A DNA stretch of 64,000 bases from Verrucomicrobiia bacterium (GTDB lineage Bacteria > Verrucomicrobiota > Verrucomicrobiia > Limisphaerales > JAEYXS01), in contig DASWYF010000020.1 in assembly GCA_036405135.1 (NCBI GenBank), forward strand, positions 310,001 to 374,000, in the 5' to 3' direction. Positions 16,359-24,987 of the stretch are shown here, piece after piece (the first letter of the stretch is position 1; every line of letters begins with the position of its first letter). The notes under the pieces were generated by a model, which did not search any database, had not been told where the DNA came from, and saw only the letters and a list, made by a program, of their open reading frames with translations. A program made the translations under genes and the position numbers.

Positions 16359-16401
16359 AGAATTTCGATAGTTTGTACTAACTGATGGTGGTGGCGACAG
16401 C

Positions 16402-17148
16402 TTACAGATCTAGCGGGCCAGCCATGCTGTCGCCGTCCATCTCGTAGATACCGACGAGGTAGCCGTTCTCGCGGATCTCGCCGACTTTCAGAGTGCCGTA
16501 GATGGTCACGGCCTGGTCCATGATGGGCTTCACGCCTTTGCTGGTCATCTTGACGCTGACCCATTCGTTGATCTTGGGCACAGCACCGTAGCAGCACATG
16601 GATTGATCACGCATCACGAGGAGTTCGGTGATGAGGCCGCCTTCGACTTTCAGAGGCAGCATGAAACCTTTGAGGGCGATGCGCTGGTTGTTCAGCGATC
16701 GCACGGGTTTTGGGATCTGGTCTTTCGGGGTTTCCGCAGTAGCGGTTTTGTTCGTGCTGCTTTCATCGGGCATCGCGTATTCGAAGCCGGAGAGGTAATC
16801 GAATCCGACGGTGAAATACTGGCGGCCTTCGCCGACGGTGATTTTCTCCAACTTGGAGATATCCAGGTTGGCGGCGGAGTTGGTCGATACCGCGGGGACA
16901 GCGTTGGTGTTGGCAGCAGTGGTCGCCGGATTGGCGTTGGCAGCGACGGCATTGGTCGGAGCAACTGGTGCCACGGGGTCACTGATCTTGGTGCCGCGAA
17001 TCTCTGTGGCCGGTTGTGTGACGGGGGCAGCGACGGGAGACTGACGCACTTTGAAGCCCCACATCATGAAACCGGCTGCCGAGCCGAGCACGATCAGGCA
17101 CAGTACGACGAGGAGGGCGTTGCCGCGTGGTTGATTGGCCATTCGCAT
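16402..17148 (-). CDS. Membrane-anchored DUF3299 protein
   Basis: Last gene of the four-gene ABC operon (248 aa). An N-terminal membrane anchor (LLVVLCLIVLGSAAGFMMWG) is followed by an Ala/Asn/Thr-rich linker (about 35-95) and a C-terminal DUF3299 domain: QRIALKGFMLPLKVEGG, then SMCCYGAVPKINEWVSV with a Cys-Cys pair, then VTIYGTLKVGE. The domain should face the periplasm. The family has no proven function. In gammaproteobacteria DUF3299 genes accompany zinc-regulated ABC transporter genes (Zrg type), and the Cys pair could bind metal; both points are inference here. Confidence 0.72.
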   Translation of the reverse strand: MRMANQPRGNALLVVLCLIVLGSAAGFMMWGFKVRQSPVAAPVTQPATEIRGTKISDPVAPVAPTNAVAANANPATTAANTNAVPAVSTNSAANLDISKLEKITVGEGRQYFTVGFDYLSGFEYAMPDESSTNKTATAETPKDQIPKPVRSLNNQRIALKGFMLPLKVEGGLITELLVMRDQSMCCYGAVPKINEWVSVKMTSKGVKPIMDQAVTIYGTLKVGEIRENGYLVGIYEMDGDSMAGPLDL

Positions 17149-17174
17149 ATCAAATCAATTCAAGTTGTGCGCGC

Positions 17175-17684
17175 TCAGTTTCCTTTGGGGAAATTGAAAG
17201 CGACACCACTAAATACCTTACCCTTGATGTCGAGCTGCTTCAAGGTGCCATCGAAGGTGTCGGTGGTCTTGAGCCAGTCGGCTTCCGCCTCGAAGAGCGA
17301 GGTGTTGCCGACGGTCTCGCCGGTGGCGGTGTTGGCGACGGCTTTGAAGGTGAGGGTCTTTTCTTCGCCACCGACTTTGGCGGTGACATCGAAGGACTCG
17401 GCCTTCACGCGCGAATAACCGCTCATGTGAGGCGCGAGGATCCAGGCCTTCATCTTGCCAGTGGCAGCATCGCGCAGGAATTCGATGTGGGCTTCTTCAT
17501 CGCCGAGCGTGATGCCGGTGCCGCCATTAGGCGGATCGTGGTGATGATGATGGGCCTTATCACCGTGGGCGTGATCGTGGCCGTCATCCTTTTTATCGCC
17601 GCCTTTGCAGGCGCTCAGGGAAATGAGGACGCAGACGCCGAGAAGCGTCGCCAGCAGATTGCAGAACGTCTTTTTCATTTTCAA
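17175..17684 (-). CDS. His-rich periplasmic lipoprotein
   Basis: A 169-aa lipoprotein with a type II signal peptide; the lipobox is LSAC with Cys26. Directly after it comes a His/Asp cluster (residues 36-50, GHDHAHGDKAHHHHHD), of the kind found in zinc or copper capture proteins. The remainder (about 55-169) is a beta-rich domain containing EEAHIEFLRD and AWILAPHMSGYSRV. It lies nine bases after the permease gene and 26 bases before the DUF3299 gene, so it is probably the substrate-capturing part of that transporter. I do not recognise a named family for the domain. Confidence 0.72.
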   Translation of the reverse strand: MKMKKTFCNLLATLLGVCVLISLSACKGGDKKDDGHDHAHGDKAHHHHHDPPNGGTGITLGDEEAHIEFLRDAATGKMKAWILAPHMSGYSRVKAESFDVTAKVGGEEKTLTFKAVANTATGETVGNTSLFEAEADWLKTTDTFDGTLKQLDIKGKVFSGVAFNFPKGN

Positions 17685-17693
17685 ATCAATAGC

Positions 17694-18905
17694 TTACGAG
17701 ACGGGAACGAGATTGTCGGCAACATTCGTGCGATAGGCTTTCAAGGCCGGAACGACACCGCACAAGGCGCTGAGGACGATGAGGCCCAAGGGTGCCCCGA
17801 TCATCATGGGGTTAAACGCGGTAGCGTCGAGCACCACACCAGTCTGGGCGCGGATGACTTGGGCCGCGGCCAAGGTGATAACCCCATACACCGCGAGGCC
17901 CGCAACGGCTCCGATGGCTCCGATACTCGCGGCTTCCAACACGACGGCGCTGAAGATCGTGCCTTTCCGAGCGCCCAAGGCGCGCAGGATGGCGATGTCA
18001 CGACGGCGCTCGTTCATGGAATTGTAGATGCTCGCGAGCACAGAACCGGCGGCAACGACAGCGACGAGAACTGCAACAGCGGCGAGCACGCGATCAAACC
18101 ACGCGATCTTGTTGAAGAGCTGCGCTACGATCATGGCGATGGGCCAGGCGAAGGTGAGCTTGTCACCTTGCTTGTTATACATCTGTTCGAGTTGCCGGCC
18201 GATGAGCGGGCTGCCGGCCTTGAACTTGATGAGCACGGCGCTGAGTTGATCGGCAGACGCGGCGGTGTGACCGCTCATCTTCTGCAGACCGGCGAGGGGA
18301 ATCCAGATGACGCGATCAGCGGGTGTATTGGACGGCTCCATGATGCCGACGACCACATACGTTTCCGCATGTTGATCGTTCTCGTTGAAGATGAGGCCGT
18401 GGTAAGGCTGGAATTTATCACCGTATTTCAAGCCAAGCTGTTCGGCGACGTAACTGCCGACGACGGCTTCGCGATACTCCTGATCGAAGATGCGTCCGCC
18501 ACTACGAACAGTGAATTTCCTGCCGGGGACGTATTCCACATCACTGAAGAGGTTCGTGGTGGTGCCGACGAGACGGTATCCGTGGTAGTTATCACCGACG
18601 GCGATGGGAATGGCGGCCTGGATGTTCGGGTTCTTCTTGATCGTCTCGTAATGCTCCCATGCGATATTGCCCGGAGATTCTTCGAGATGGAAAATGGAGT
18701 TGAGGACGAGTTGGAGCTTGCTGCCGCGTGCGCCGAGGACGGCATCGAAGCCGCAGTTCACGCTGGTGAAAGCGTTGTTGGACTGCACTTTGATCGTCCA
18801 GACGGACATCAGCAGGCCAGTCGCAAGCGCGATAGAGAGCGCAGTGATGAAGGTGGAGAGCGCGTGCTGGCGCAAGCTGCGCCGGATGATGAGCCACAAG
18901 GTCAT
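17694..18905 (-). CDS. FtsX/MacB-like ABC permease
   Basis: A 403-aa inner-membrane protein with the MacB/LolC/FtsX layout: one N-terminal helix (LSTFITALSIALATGLLM), a large periplasmic domain of about 220 residues, then three C-terminal helices, including VLAAVAVLVAVVAAGSVLAS and ERRRDIAILRALGA, the FtsX coupling motif. Such permeases usually act by mechanotransmission on periplasmic partners rather than by moving a solute through a channel. Its start overlaps the ATPase stop by ATGA, so translation is coupled. The attached His-rich lipoprotein suggests the partner or cargo is metal-related. Confidence 0.85.
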   Translation of the reverse strand: MTLWLIIRRSLRQHALSTFITALSIALATGLLMSVWTIKVQSNNAFTSVNCGFDAVLGARGSKLQLVLNSIFHLEESPGNIAWEHYETIKKNPNIQAAIPIAVGDNYHGYRLVGTTTNLFSDVEYVPGRKFTVRSGGRIFDQEYREAVVGSYVAEQLGLKYGDKFQPYHGLIFNENDQHAETYVVVGIMEPSNTPADRVIWIPLAGLQKMSGHTAASADQLSAVLIKFKAGSPLIGRQLEQMYNKQGDKLTFAWPIAMIVAQLFNKIAWFDRVLAAVAVLVAVVAAGSVLASIYNSMNERRRDIAILRALGARKGTIFSAVVLEAASIGAIGAVAGLAVYGVITLAAAQVIRAQTGVVLDATAFNPMMIGAPLGLIVLSALCGVVPALKAYRTNVADNLVPVS

Positions 18906-19585
18906 GATACCACCTCCTGCACGGCAGCGCGGTTGATCTCGGTGAGCTTGCGGGCGACTTCAAACTGCGCGAGCACATGGGGATCGTGGCTTACGAGCAA
19001 GAGAGCGGCGCTGTTCTCGCCGCAAGCTTCGCGGATGAGTGCGAGGGCTTCGCGGGCGTTCTTGCCATCGAGATTGCCCGTGGGCTCATCGGCGAGGACG
19101 AGCTTGGGGCGATTCGCCAAGGCACGGGCAACGGCGACACGTTGCTGCTGACCGGTGGAGAGCTGGCGCGGATAGTGATCGAGGCGGTTGCCGAGGCCCA
19201 CGCGCTTGAGCAGTTCGGTGGCGTGAGCGCGATCCGCTCCAGGGCCGAAAGACATGCCGAGCAGGACATTCTCCAAACAGGTGAAGCCTTGGAGGAGATT
19301 AAAGGTCTGAAAGATGTAACCGATGCTCGTAGCGCGTAGGCGGTCGCGAGCGCTCTCGCCAAGCGTGGACATCTCGGTGCCCGCCAGCTTGATGCTGCCG
19401 GAATCGGGCTTCAGAATACCCGCGATGAGGTTGAGGAACGTGGTCTTGCCGGAACCGCTTTCGCCGGCGAGGGCTTCTTGCACCTTCGGTTCCAGCGCGA
19501 AGGCAGGCACATGCACCACGAGATGCGTGCCGCCATCGGGCGTGGCGTAGGCTTTCTTCAGGTCTTTTATTTCCAGCAACGGCAT
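18902..19585 (-). CDS. ABC transporter ATP-binding protein, LolD/MacB type
   Basis: A 227-aa ATPase from the ATG at 19585; a TTG at 19615 would add ten unlikely residues. Walker A is GESGSGKTTFLNL, the Q-loop is GYIFQTFNLLQGF, the signature reads LSTGQQQRVAVARAL (T replaces G of LSGGQ), Walker B is KLVLADEPTGNLD and the switch is LLVSHDPHVL. The FQTFNLL/DEPTGNLD combination marks the MacB/LolD subfamily. It drives the FtsX-like permease encoded immediately downstream. It heads the operon and is transcribed away from rbsK. Confidence 0.9.
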   Translation of the reverse strand: MPLLEIKDLKKAYATPDGGTHLVVHVPAFALEPKVQEALAGESGSGKTTFLNLIAGILKPDSGSIKLAGTEMSTLGESARDRLRATSIGYIFQTFNLLQGFTCLENVLLGMSFGPGADRAHATELLKRVGLGNRLDHYPRQLSTGQQQRVAVARALANRPKLVLADEPTGNLDGKNAREALALIREACGENSAALLLVSHDPHVLAQFEVARKLTEINRAAVQEVVS

Positions 19586-19701
19586 GAGATTCAGGTGCGT
19601 TGTATCATCGCCCAAGAAGCTTTAGAAGCAAATGAATGGCAATGACTTGAATTGGACGGCTCAAGCTTGTTTTTGTTCAGAATTTTCCCTTACTTGGAAA
19701 C

Positions 19702-20589
19702 ATGAGTTCTCCGCGCAAACAGGTCGTCGTCATCGGCAGTGCGAATATGGATCTGGTCACGCGGGTGAGGGAGTTTCCGCGACCGGGTGAAACGATAGCG
19801 GGTTCGGCCTTGGAACAGCATCCGGGTGGGAAAGGCGCGAATCAGGCGGTGGCGGCGGCAAGGGCGGGTGCGAAGGTGAGTTTCATCGGGAATATCGGGC
19901 GGGGGGCGATTGGTGATGCGCTGGTGGCTGGGTTGAAGAAGGAACGGATTGATCTGATGCATCTGGAGCGCAGCCGAGAATTGCCCGCGGGAACGGCGGT
20001 CATCCTTCTGAACCAGCGCGGCGAGAATCAGATCGTGGTGACACGCAGCTCCAATGACTTGGTGAGTGTAGACCAAGTGCACGAGGCAAAGAAAACGATT
20101 CAGCAAGCGGGGATGGTACTGTTGCAGTTGGAAGTTCCCTTGGCCGCAGTTCGTGAAGCGGTGGCCATTGCCCACAAGAGTGGCGTTCCAGTGATGCTGA
20201 ATCCGGCTCCCATTGCTGAAGCATTACCGGAAGTCTTGCTGGAAAAAGTCGATTGGCTCACGCCGAATGAGCGTGAACTGACGGTGTTGGCGAAAACGAA
20301 GGTGAGCACGAAAGCAGAGATCGAAACAGCAGCGCGAAAACTTTTACGTACCGGCGTGAAGAACGTTGTAGTGACGTGTGGAGCGAGAGGAGCGTGCTGG
20401 GTTTCACTCACGGGCACGCAATGGATTCCTGCGAAGAGGGTGAAAGCAGTGGATACGGTAGGAGCAGGGGATTGCTTCTCAGGCACGCTGGCGGCAGCTT
20501 TAGTCCATGGGGATGAACCCGCTGGAGCGATCCGTTATGCAGTGGACGCGGCTACCGTAAAGGTGACCCAAAAGGGAGCGCGAGGGTAA
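19702..20589 (+). CDS. rbsK: Ribokinase
   Basis: PfkB-family sugar kinase (295 aa). The ribokinase signature is complete: VIGSANMDLVTRV at the N-terminus, HPGGKGANQAVAAARAG (PfkB motif 1), and DTVGAGDCFSGTLAAAL near the C-terminus, where the Asp is the catalytic base and GAG forms the anion hole. It phosphorylates ribose at O5 with ATP and feeds the pentose phosphate pathway. No ribose transporter or repressor is adjacent; rpiB is found about 40 kb away in this window. Expressed alone. Confidence 0.88.
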   Translation: MSSPRKQVVVIGSANMDLVTRVREFPRPGETIAGSALEQHPGGKGANQAVAAARAGAKVSFIGNIGRGAIGDALVAGLKKERIDLMHLERSRELPAGTAVILLNQRGENQIVVTRSSNDLVSVDQVHEAKKTIQQAGMVLLQLEVPLAAVREAVAIAHKSGVPVMLNPAPIAEALPEVLLEKVDWLTPNERELTVLAKTKVSTKAEIETAARKLLRTGVKNVVVTCGARGACWVSLTGTQWIPAKRVKAVDTVGAGDCFSGTLAAALVHGDEPAGAIRYAVDAATVKVTQKGARG

Positions 20590-20733
20590 GCTTTCTAGCC
20601 TGTACGGAGAATATTCCCTGAATACTTTCAGAAGTTTTTTCTGCCTCAGACCGAGACACTTTAAAGGTCCGTAACTTGTTGGTTTGCATGCGCAAGGACG
20701 ACCTGGGTGCCCCATTTTAAATCGCAAGTAGGA

Positions 20734-20772
20734 GCCAGTAATTGCAGTGTCACGGGCAATTACTGCTACAGT
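20734..20772. other. Hairpin in the chemoreceptor leader
   Basis: CAGTAATTG and CAATTACTG form a 9-bp stem around twelve bases, some 65 bases before the chemoreceptor ATG. No T-tract follows; could be a repeat or leader structure. The rest of 20590-20837 shows nothing else. Confidence 0.35.
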
Positions 20773-20837
20773 CAGATTTCTAATCTGCCGATGGGCTTGT
20801 TGAACCGTGTCCCCGGTTCGTTAAAGCCAAAATCGGT

Positions 20838-22562
20838 ATGAAACTTGGAAATAAGATAACGGTTGCTGCGATAATTGCAGTGACACTGGCAGTCGCCACC
20901 GGCCTGTTGGTCCAACGTCACATCATCCACCAGCAAGGTGTGGATTTGACTCGTGACACGATGCGAGCAGCCGTAGTGGAAGCCGAGAATGTGCGGGAAA
21001 GCATTGCCCGTCTGGGACGCAGCGGTGCCTTTGATACGCAGAAGCTCATCGCCGAATACAAGGAAACCAAGGACCTGCGCGGTTCAGCCATCTATCGCAC
21101 CATACCTGTGGTGGCGGCGTGGGAGGCCATCGATGAAGTGGCCAAGAAGGAGAATTTTGAGTTTCGTGTGCCCAAGCACGATGCGCGTAACCCCAAGAAT
21201 ACTCCGACGCCTGAAGAGGAGGCTATCCTCAGGATACTTGAGAAGGGTGATGTCGAAGAATATTTCATCGAAGACAAGGCCAATAACAAGCTGGTGTTCG
21301 CCCGGCCCATCAAGCTCTCGAACGATTGCCTCGCCTGCCACGGTGATCCTGCCAAAAGCAAGACTGGTGACGGGAAAGACATTTTGGGTTTTCCGATGGA
21401 AAATTGGAAAGCGGGCGAGGTGCACGGGGCGTTCGTCCTCAAGGCTGACATGGAGCGCGTGGACAAAGTCGTGATGGCAGGCATGATGGACACTTTCCTT
21501 TTTATCATTCCTTTGACCGTAATAATTGCGATCGCCTTCGCCTGGTTGAATCGCCGGATGATCGTCCGACCCATGACTGCCGCGATTGATGGCATCAATG
21601 TAGCGAGCGAGGAAACTGCTGCCGCTTCGCATCAGATCGCCCTGGCCAGCCAGAATCTGGCGGAAGGCGCGAGCGAGCAAGCGGCGAGTCTGGAAGAAAC
21701 CGGTGCGAGCCTGGAGGAAATGTCTTCCATGACACGACGCAATGCAGAACATGCGACGAAGGCCAAGGAACTGGCCAGCCAGACGCGTGAAGTGGCGGAG
21801 ATAGGTGCCAAGGACATGACGCAGATGACGGAAGCGATGAACGCGATCCGTGGTGCGTCTGATAACATCAGCGCCATCATCAAGACCATCGATGAGATCG
21901 CTTTCCAGACCAATATCCTTGCTCTGAACGCAGCGGTGGAAGCCGCACGTGCGGGTGAAGCAGGCATGGGATTCGCCGTGGTCGCCGATGAAGTGCGCAA
22001 CCTTGCCCAACGTAGTGCGGTGGCCGCCCGGGAGAGCAGCGCCAAAATCGCCGATGCCGTGCAGAAGAGCCAGCAAGGTTCGGAACTCAGTTTGAAGGTC
22101 TCCGGGAGTCTGGGGCAGATCGTGACGCGTGTCCGCCAGATGGACGAACTGGTGGCCGAGATCGCGAGCGCCTCACGCGAGCAGAGCACAGGCATCGGCC
22201 AGATCAATGATGCCGTCACCCAGATGGATAAAGTCACGCAAGGCAACGCTGCCAATGCCGAGGAAAGCGCCGCGGCGTCGGAAGAATTGCAAGCGCAAGC
22301 CGGGGCATTGAAAGATTCGATCAAGCAACTCGTGGGGATGATGGAAGGTGTGAAGGCAGACGTGGCTGAATCTGAGAGGATCGAAATAACCGACACCCAT
22401 AAGCCGATGAGTTCCAAATCACGTGCGAAGGTAGTGGTGGAAAAAGCGGCTGGAACGAAAATCATCAGCCCTTTAAACGCGCCCAAGCGGAATAATCTTC
22501 CGGCCACGAATGGCAATGGTCACGGTCATCATGGAGTGGATGATAGTTTTAAGGACTTCTGA
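20838..22562 (+). CDS. Methyl-accepting chemotaxis protein with haem-binding periplasmic domain
   Basis: A 574-aa chemoreceptor. Layout: membrane helix about 8-25; periplasmic DUF3365/Tll0287-like domain about 35-210 containing the c-type haem motif C164-L-A-C167-H168; second helix about 213-233; cytoplasmic signalling coiled coil about 250-510 with the conserved hairpin tip [20 protein letters not shown]. The Cys-x-x-Cys-His motif sits in a domain known to bind haem c, so redox or gas sensing is likely. No clear HAMP domain is seen. The C-terminal pentapeptide tether for CheR is absent. A strong terminator follows. It fits with the flagellar genes at the window start. Confidence 0.88.
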   Translation: MKLGNKITVAAIIAVTLAVATGLLVQRHIIHQQGVDLTRDTMRAAVVEAENVRESIARLGRSGAFDTQKLIAEYKETKDLRGSAIYRTIPVVAAWEAIDEVAKKENFEFRVPKHDARNPKNTPTPEEEAILRILEKGDVEEYFIEDKANNKLVFARPIKLSNDCLACHGDPAKSKTGDGKDILGFPMENWKAGEVHGAFVLKADMERVDKVVMAGMMDTFLFIIPLTVIIAIAFAWLNRRMIVRPMTAAIDGINVASEETAAASHQIALASQNLAEGASEQAASLEETGASLEEMSSMTRRNAEHATKAKELASQTREVAEIGAKDMTQMTEAMNAIRGASDNISAIIKTIDEIAFQTNILALNAAVEAARAGEAGMGFAVVADEVRNLAQRSAVAARESSAKIADAVQKSQQGSELSLKVSGSLGQIVTRVRQMDELVAEIASASREQSTGIGQINDAVTQMDKVTQGNAANAEESAAASEELQAQAGALKDSIKQLVGMMEGVKADVAESERIEITDTHKPMSSKSRAKVVVEKAAGTKIISPLNAPKRNNLPATNGNGHGHHGVDDSFKDF

Positions 22563-22594
22563 GGTGGAGTGGGATTTCCTCCGGGAACGTAGTG

Positions 22595-22625
22595 ACGGCT
22601 TCATCGAAGGATGAGGCCGTTTTCT
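22595..22625 (+). terminator. Terminator of the chemoreceptor gene
   Basis: ACGGCTTCATC and GATGAGGCCGT pair over 11 bp (one G-U) around GAAG, followed by TTTCTGTT. It also separates the gene from the convergent seven-gene operon. Confidence 0.8.
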
Positions 22626-22631
22626 GTTCCA

Positions 22632-24005
22632 TCAATCATCAGACCACGGATTGTCTTTCCGCAGAAAGCCGCTTTCCTCTAGCGCCTGTGCACGATCCAG
22701 ATTGAATTGAAACCGCCGCACCCATGCGGTCTTGAGATTCACCTGGCCGAAGTTCCGGTTCTTGCCGGACACGGAGCCTTTGCTCCATTGATCGATGGTA
22801 AAGGTCACGCTGCCGCCGCCGGCAAAAATGGCACGCACTTCGCCGGAAACCACATTTGTCATTGGTTTGCCGGGGCGCATATAGATGTCCGTGATGCGTT
22901 CCACCGGTACCTTGAGCGTGGCGAATTCAGTTTGCAGATTCGCGCGACCTGCTTCCACGCTCAGCAGTTTGCCTTCGGCCTGATCGTTGTTGGCCAGATA
23001 CAATACCTGTATGCCGTCCGGCTTGGCCTCCGGCAGTTGCGAATCATCGCGGCCATCCCATTCCGAGATGCGCACGTTGCTCAGTTTCATCATCGGCCCC
23101 ATGCGCTGGGAGAAGAAGCAAATGCCTGTGCCCTTTGCCACAAAACCACCCTGGTCGCGCCATTGCGTGATGAATTGACCATCCACATACAACGCCACCG
23201 TGGCTGTTTCACGGTTCACGCGTAACTCCATCCGCACGGAATTTTTTTCGCGCATCGCCGGCACTTGCGCCTGGCCGATGTGCGTGGTCCCCACACCCGT
23301 TTGCACCCGCTGGATGTTCACGTATCCTGGCCCGATGTAGAACATGTAGGACGATGCTCCGAAATCGAACCGTTCAACGGATTCTGTGTAGATCGCCATG
23401 GCCACACTGAGCTGCCCCGTCCACGCCATGTCAAAGGCGATCCGCGCTTTCCCGGGTAACTTCATATCACGCCCCAATGACCCGACGGCAGTGGAGTAAA
23501 ACGCGCCATCCTCAAAACGCCAGACATCCTTGCCCGGTGAGATCGCCCATCCATCTGGTGTGGACGGTCCCTCATAAGACGCTGTGAATCCCTTCCACAA
23601 AAACCGGAGCGACTGCACCGAAGAACGCGGTGCTTTCAAAATCCCGGCGAAAGCCGTGTCTAACACCACAGTGTCCGCGCTCATGCTGATCAGGTTGCCG
23701 AACACTTCGTCGCCGTTATCGAACATCAACCGGCATGTCATATTGCCACCAGCAGGAGGTTTCTCGGCTTTGCCGAAACGGATCTGGCGCAAGTTATCCG
23801 GCTTCAACTGCAATGGCGCATTCGCCGCCGGATGCTTCCAGTTCACTGTCTTGCCCGGCTCCATCGTGTCCATCTCGCCGTGCAGGATCGAGCCATCAAG
23901 CAGTTGCAGGATATCGTCCGCCTTTGCAGTCCTGTTGGTAAGCAACAAACAGAGCGTGGCCAGCAACGCAAGCGGTCTAAATAAGTTGTTTCTTTCACCG
24001 CTCAT
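22632..24005 (-). CDS. Secreted protein with LamG-like domain, end of MoxR operon
   Basis: A 457-aa exported protein, last of seven co-directed genes. The N-terminus has a signal peptide ending RTAKADD. Residues about 30-110 contain SH3-like beta segments (LLDGSILHGEMDTM and LMFDNGDEVFGNLISM, two similar repeats); a third similar segment is VLYLANNDQAEGKLLSV near 330. The middle (about 125-310) looks like a LamG/DUF1080-type jelly roll (WRFEDGAFYS, VALYVDGQFITQW). No catalytic residues recognised. Its ATG overlaps the previous gene's stop by 11 bases. Likely role: binding to envelope polymers, by inference only. Confidence 0.65.
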   Translation of the reverse strand: MSGERNNLFRPLALLATLCLLLTNRTAKADDILQLLDGSILHGEMDTMEPGKTVNWKHPAANAPLQLKPDNLRQIRFGKAEKPPAGGNMTCRLMFDNGDEVFGNLISMSADTVVLDTAFAGILKAPRSSVQSLRFLWKGFTASYEGPSTPDGWAISPGKDVWRFEDGAFYSTAVGSLGRDMKLPGKARIAFDMAWTGQLSVAMAIYTESVERFDFGASSYMFYIGPGYVNIQRVQTGVGTTHIGQAQVPAMREKNSVRMELRVNRETATVALYVDGQFITQWRDQGGFVAKGTGICFFSQRMGPMMKLSNVRISEWDGRDDSQLPEAKPDGIQVLYLANNDQAEGKLLSVEAGRANLQTEFATLKVPVERITDIYMRPGKPMTNVVSGEVRAIFAGGGSVTFTIDQWSKGSVSGKNRNFGQVNLKTAWVRRFQFNLDRAQALEESGFLRKDNPWSDD

Positions 24006-24987
24006 AGATCGGCAGATAACGATAGTTCAATGCCAGCGAAAGCAAAGAGGCCGCAGTGGTGAAAGTCGTGCCAAACTGGCCGTTCCAGCTTCCGTCCTCA
24101 TTCTGGGTTGCTCCCAGTGTCTTGATGTTCTTGCGATTCCACGCGTCCCACTCCGTTGGCGAGGCATGAAAAAATGCCTGCGATGCATAGTAGAGATAGT
24201 AGTGGTGATAGTGCGCTTCACCCGGAGCCGTTTTTAAGAAAGTGTAGGCTTGTTGATAGACGGGCGAGTTCTTCGATTTCGAGAGCGAGAACACAAGACA
24301 ACCGATCGCCGTGCGCGCACCGTTCGGGCCGACTGCCGATGTGTAGCCAAAGCCGCCTTCCGGTGTCTGGCACTTCTTGAAATAATCGAGCGCTTTCTGG
24401 ATCGCCTCTTCCGGCACTGACATACCAGCATTACGCGCGGCGAAAAGGGCGACTACCTGCGCACCGCTCACCGTCGTATCCGCATCCAAGCTCTCCGGTG
24501 AATAACGCCAGGCACCAAAGCTGTTCGCCTTTTGGGAGGAGATGATTAGGTTGATCGCCTTCTGCATGGCTGGCCCGAGACGATCATCTTCCACCACCCC
24601 GTAAGCTTCTGCGAGAGCGAGCGTGGCAAAACCATGATTATACATCGAGCGACCGATGTAGCCCGTGTCCTTGTTCATCTGGCTGAGGATGAAATCCAAT
24701 CCTTTACGGATGGCGACACTGTAGGGGCCTACATTCGGATCATCGCCATGCGCGAGCATCGCCACCACCGCCAGGCCACACACACCCGGTTCGCCACCGT
24801 AAGGTTGATCAGCCCAACGTCCCTCAGGAGCTTGATTCTTCAAAAGATACTGAAGCCCTTTCACATAGATGCCATCCACTTCCGTGGAAGCCAGATCGGT
24901 GCGCTCCATGAATAACTGCTGTGCATGAATGTGCGGAGCCGCTAACAGCGCGACCAACAGCAAAAGCGTATGTAACGGTTTAATCAT
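23995..24987 (-). CDS. Secreted alpha/alpha toroid (prenyltransferase/squalene-oxidase repeat) protein
   Basis: A 330-aa exported protein; I start it at ATG 24987 because this gives a good signal peptide (MIKPLHTLLLLVALLAAPHI) and an 8-base overlap with the upstream stop. It consists of repeated helical hairpins of the terpenoid cyclase/prenyltransferase toroid: YLLKNQAPEGRW, FILSQMNKDTGYIG, KKCQTPEGGFGY and LGATQNEDGSWNG. The DxDD cyclase motif is not present, so it is probably not a cyclase; secreted toroids of this kind are common in Planctomycetes and Verrucomicrobia MoxR operons. Function unknown. Confidence 0.72.
   Translation of the reverse strand: MIKPLHTLLLLVALLAAPHIHAQQLFMERTDLASTEVDGIYVKGLQYLLKNQAPEGRWADQPYGGEPGVCGLAVVAMLAHGDDPNVGPYSVAIRKGLDFILSQMNKDTGYIGRSMYNHGFATLALAEAYGVVEDDRLGPAMQKAINLIISSQKANSFGAWRYSPESLDADTTVSGAQVVALFAARNAGMSVPEEAIQKALDYFKKCQTPEGGFGYTSAVGPNGARTAIGCLVFSLSKSKNSPVYQQAYTFLKTAPGEAHYHHYYLYYASQAFFHASPTEWDAWNRKNIKTLGATQNEDGSWNGQFGTTFTTAASLLSLALNYRYLPIYER

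Noticed and set aside
15027-16401. CRISPR array or tRNA cluster in the gene-free island
   Set aside because: Repeats are different from each other and unevenly spaced, and no cloverleaf with a TTCGA-type arm was found.
17127-19151. A 674-codon open frame on the plus strand across the ABC operon
   Set aside because: It runs antisense to three well-supported genes with clear motifs and its translation is low-complexity Asp/Glu/Gly/Arg, typical of a shadow of GC-rich coding DNA.
20590-20837. A c-di-GMP riboswitch in the chemoreceptor leader
   Set aside because: A hairpin is present, but the GEMM core GACGCAAAGCC-type element is not seen.
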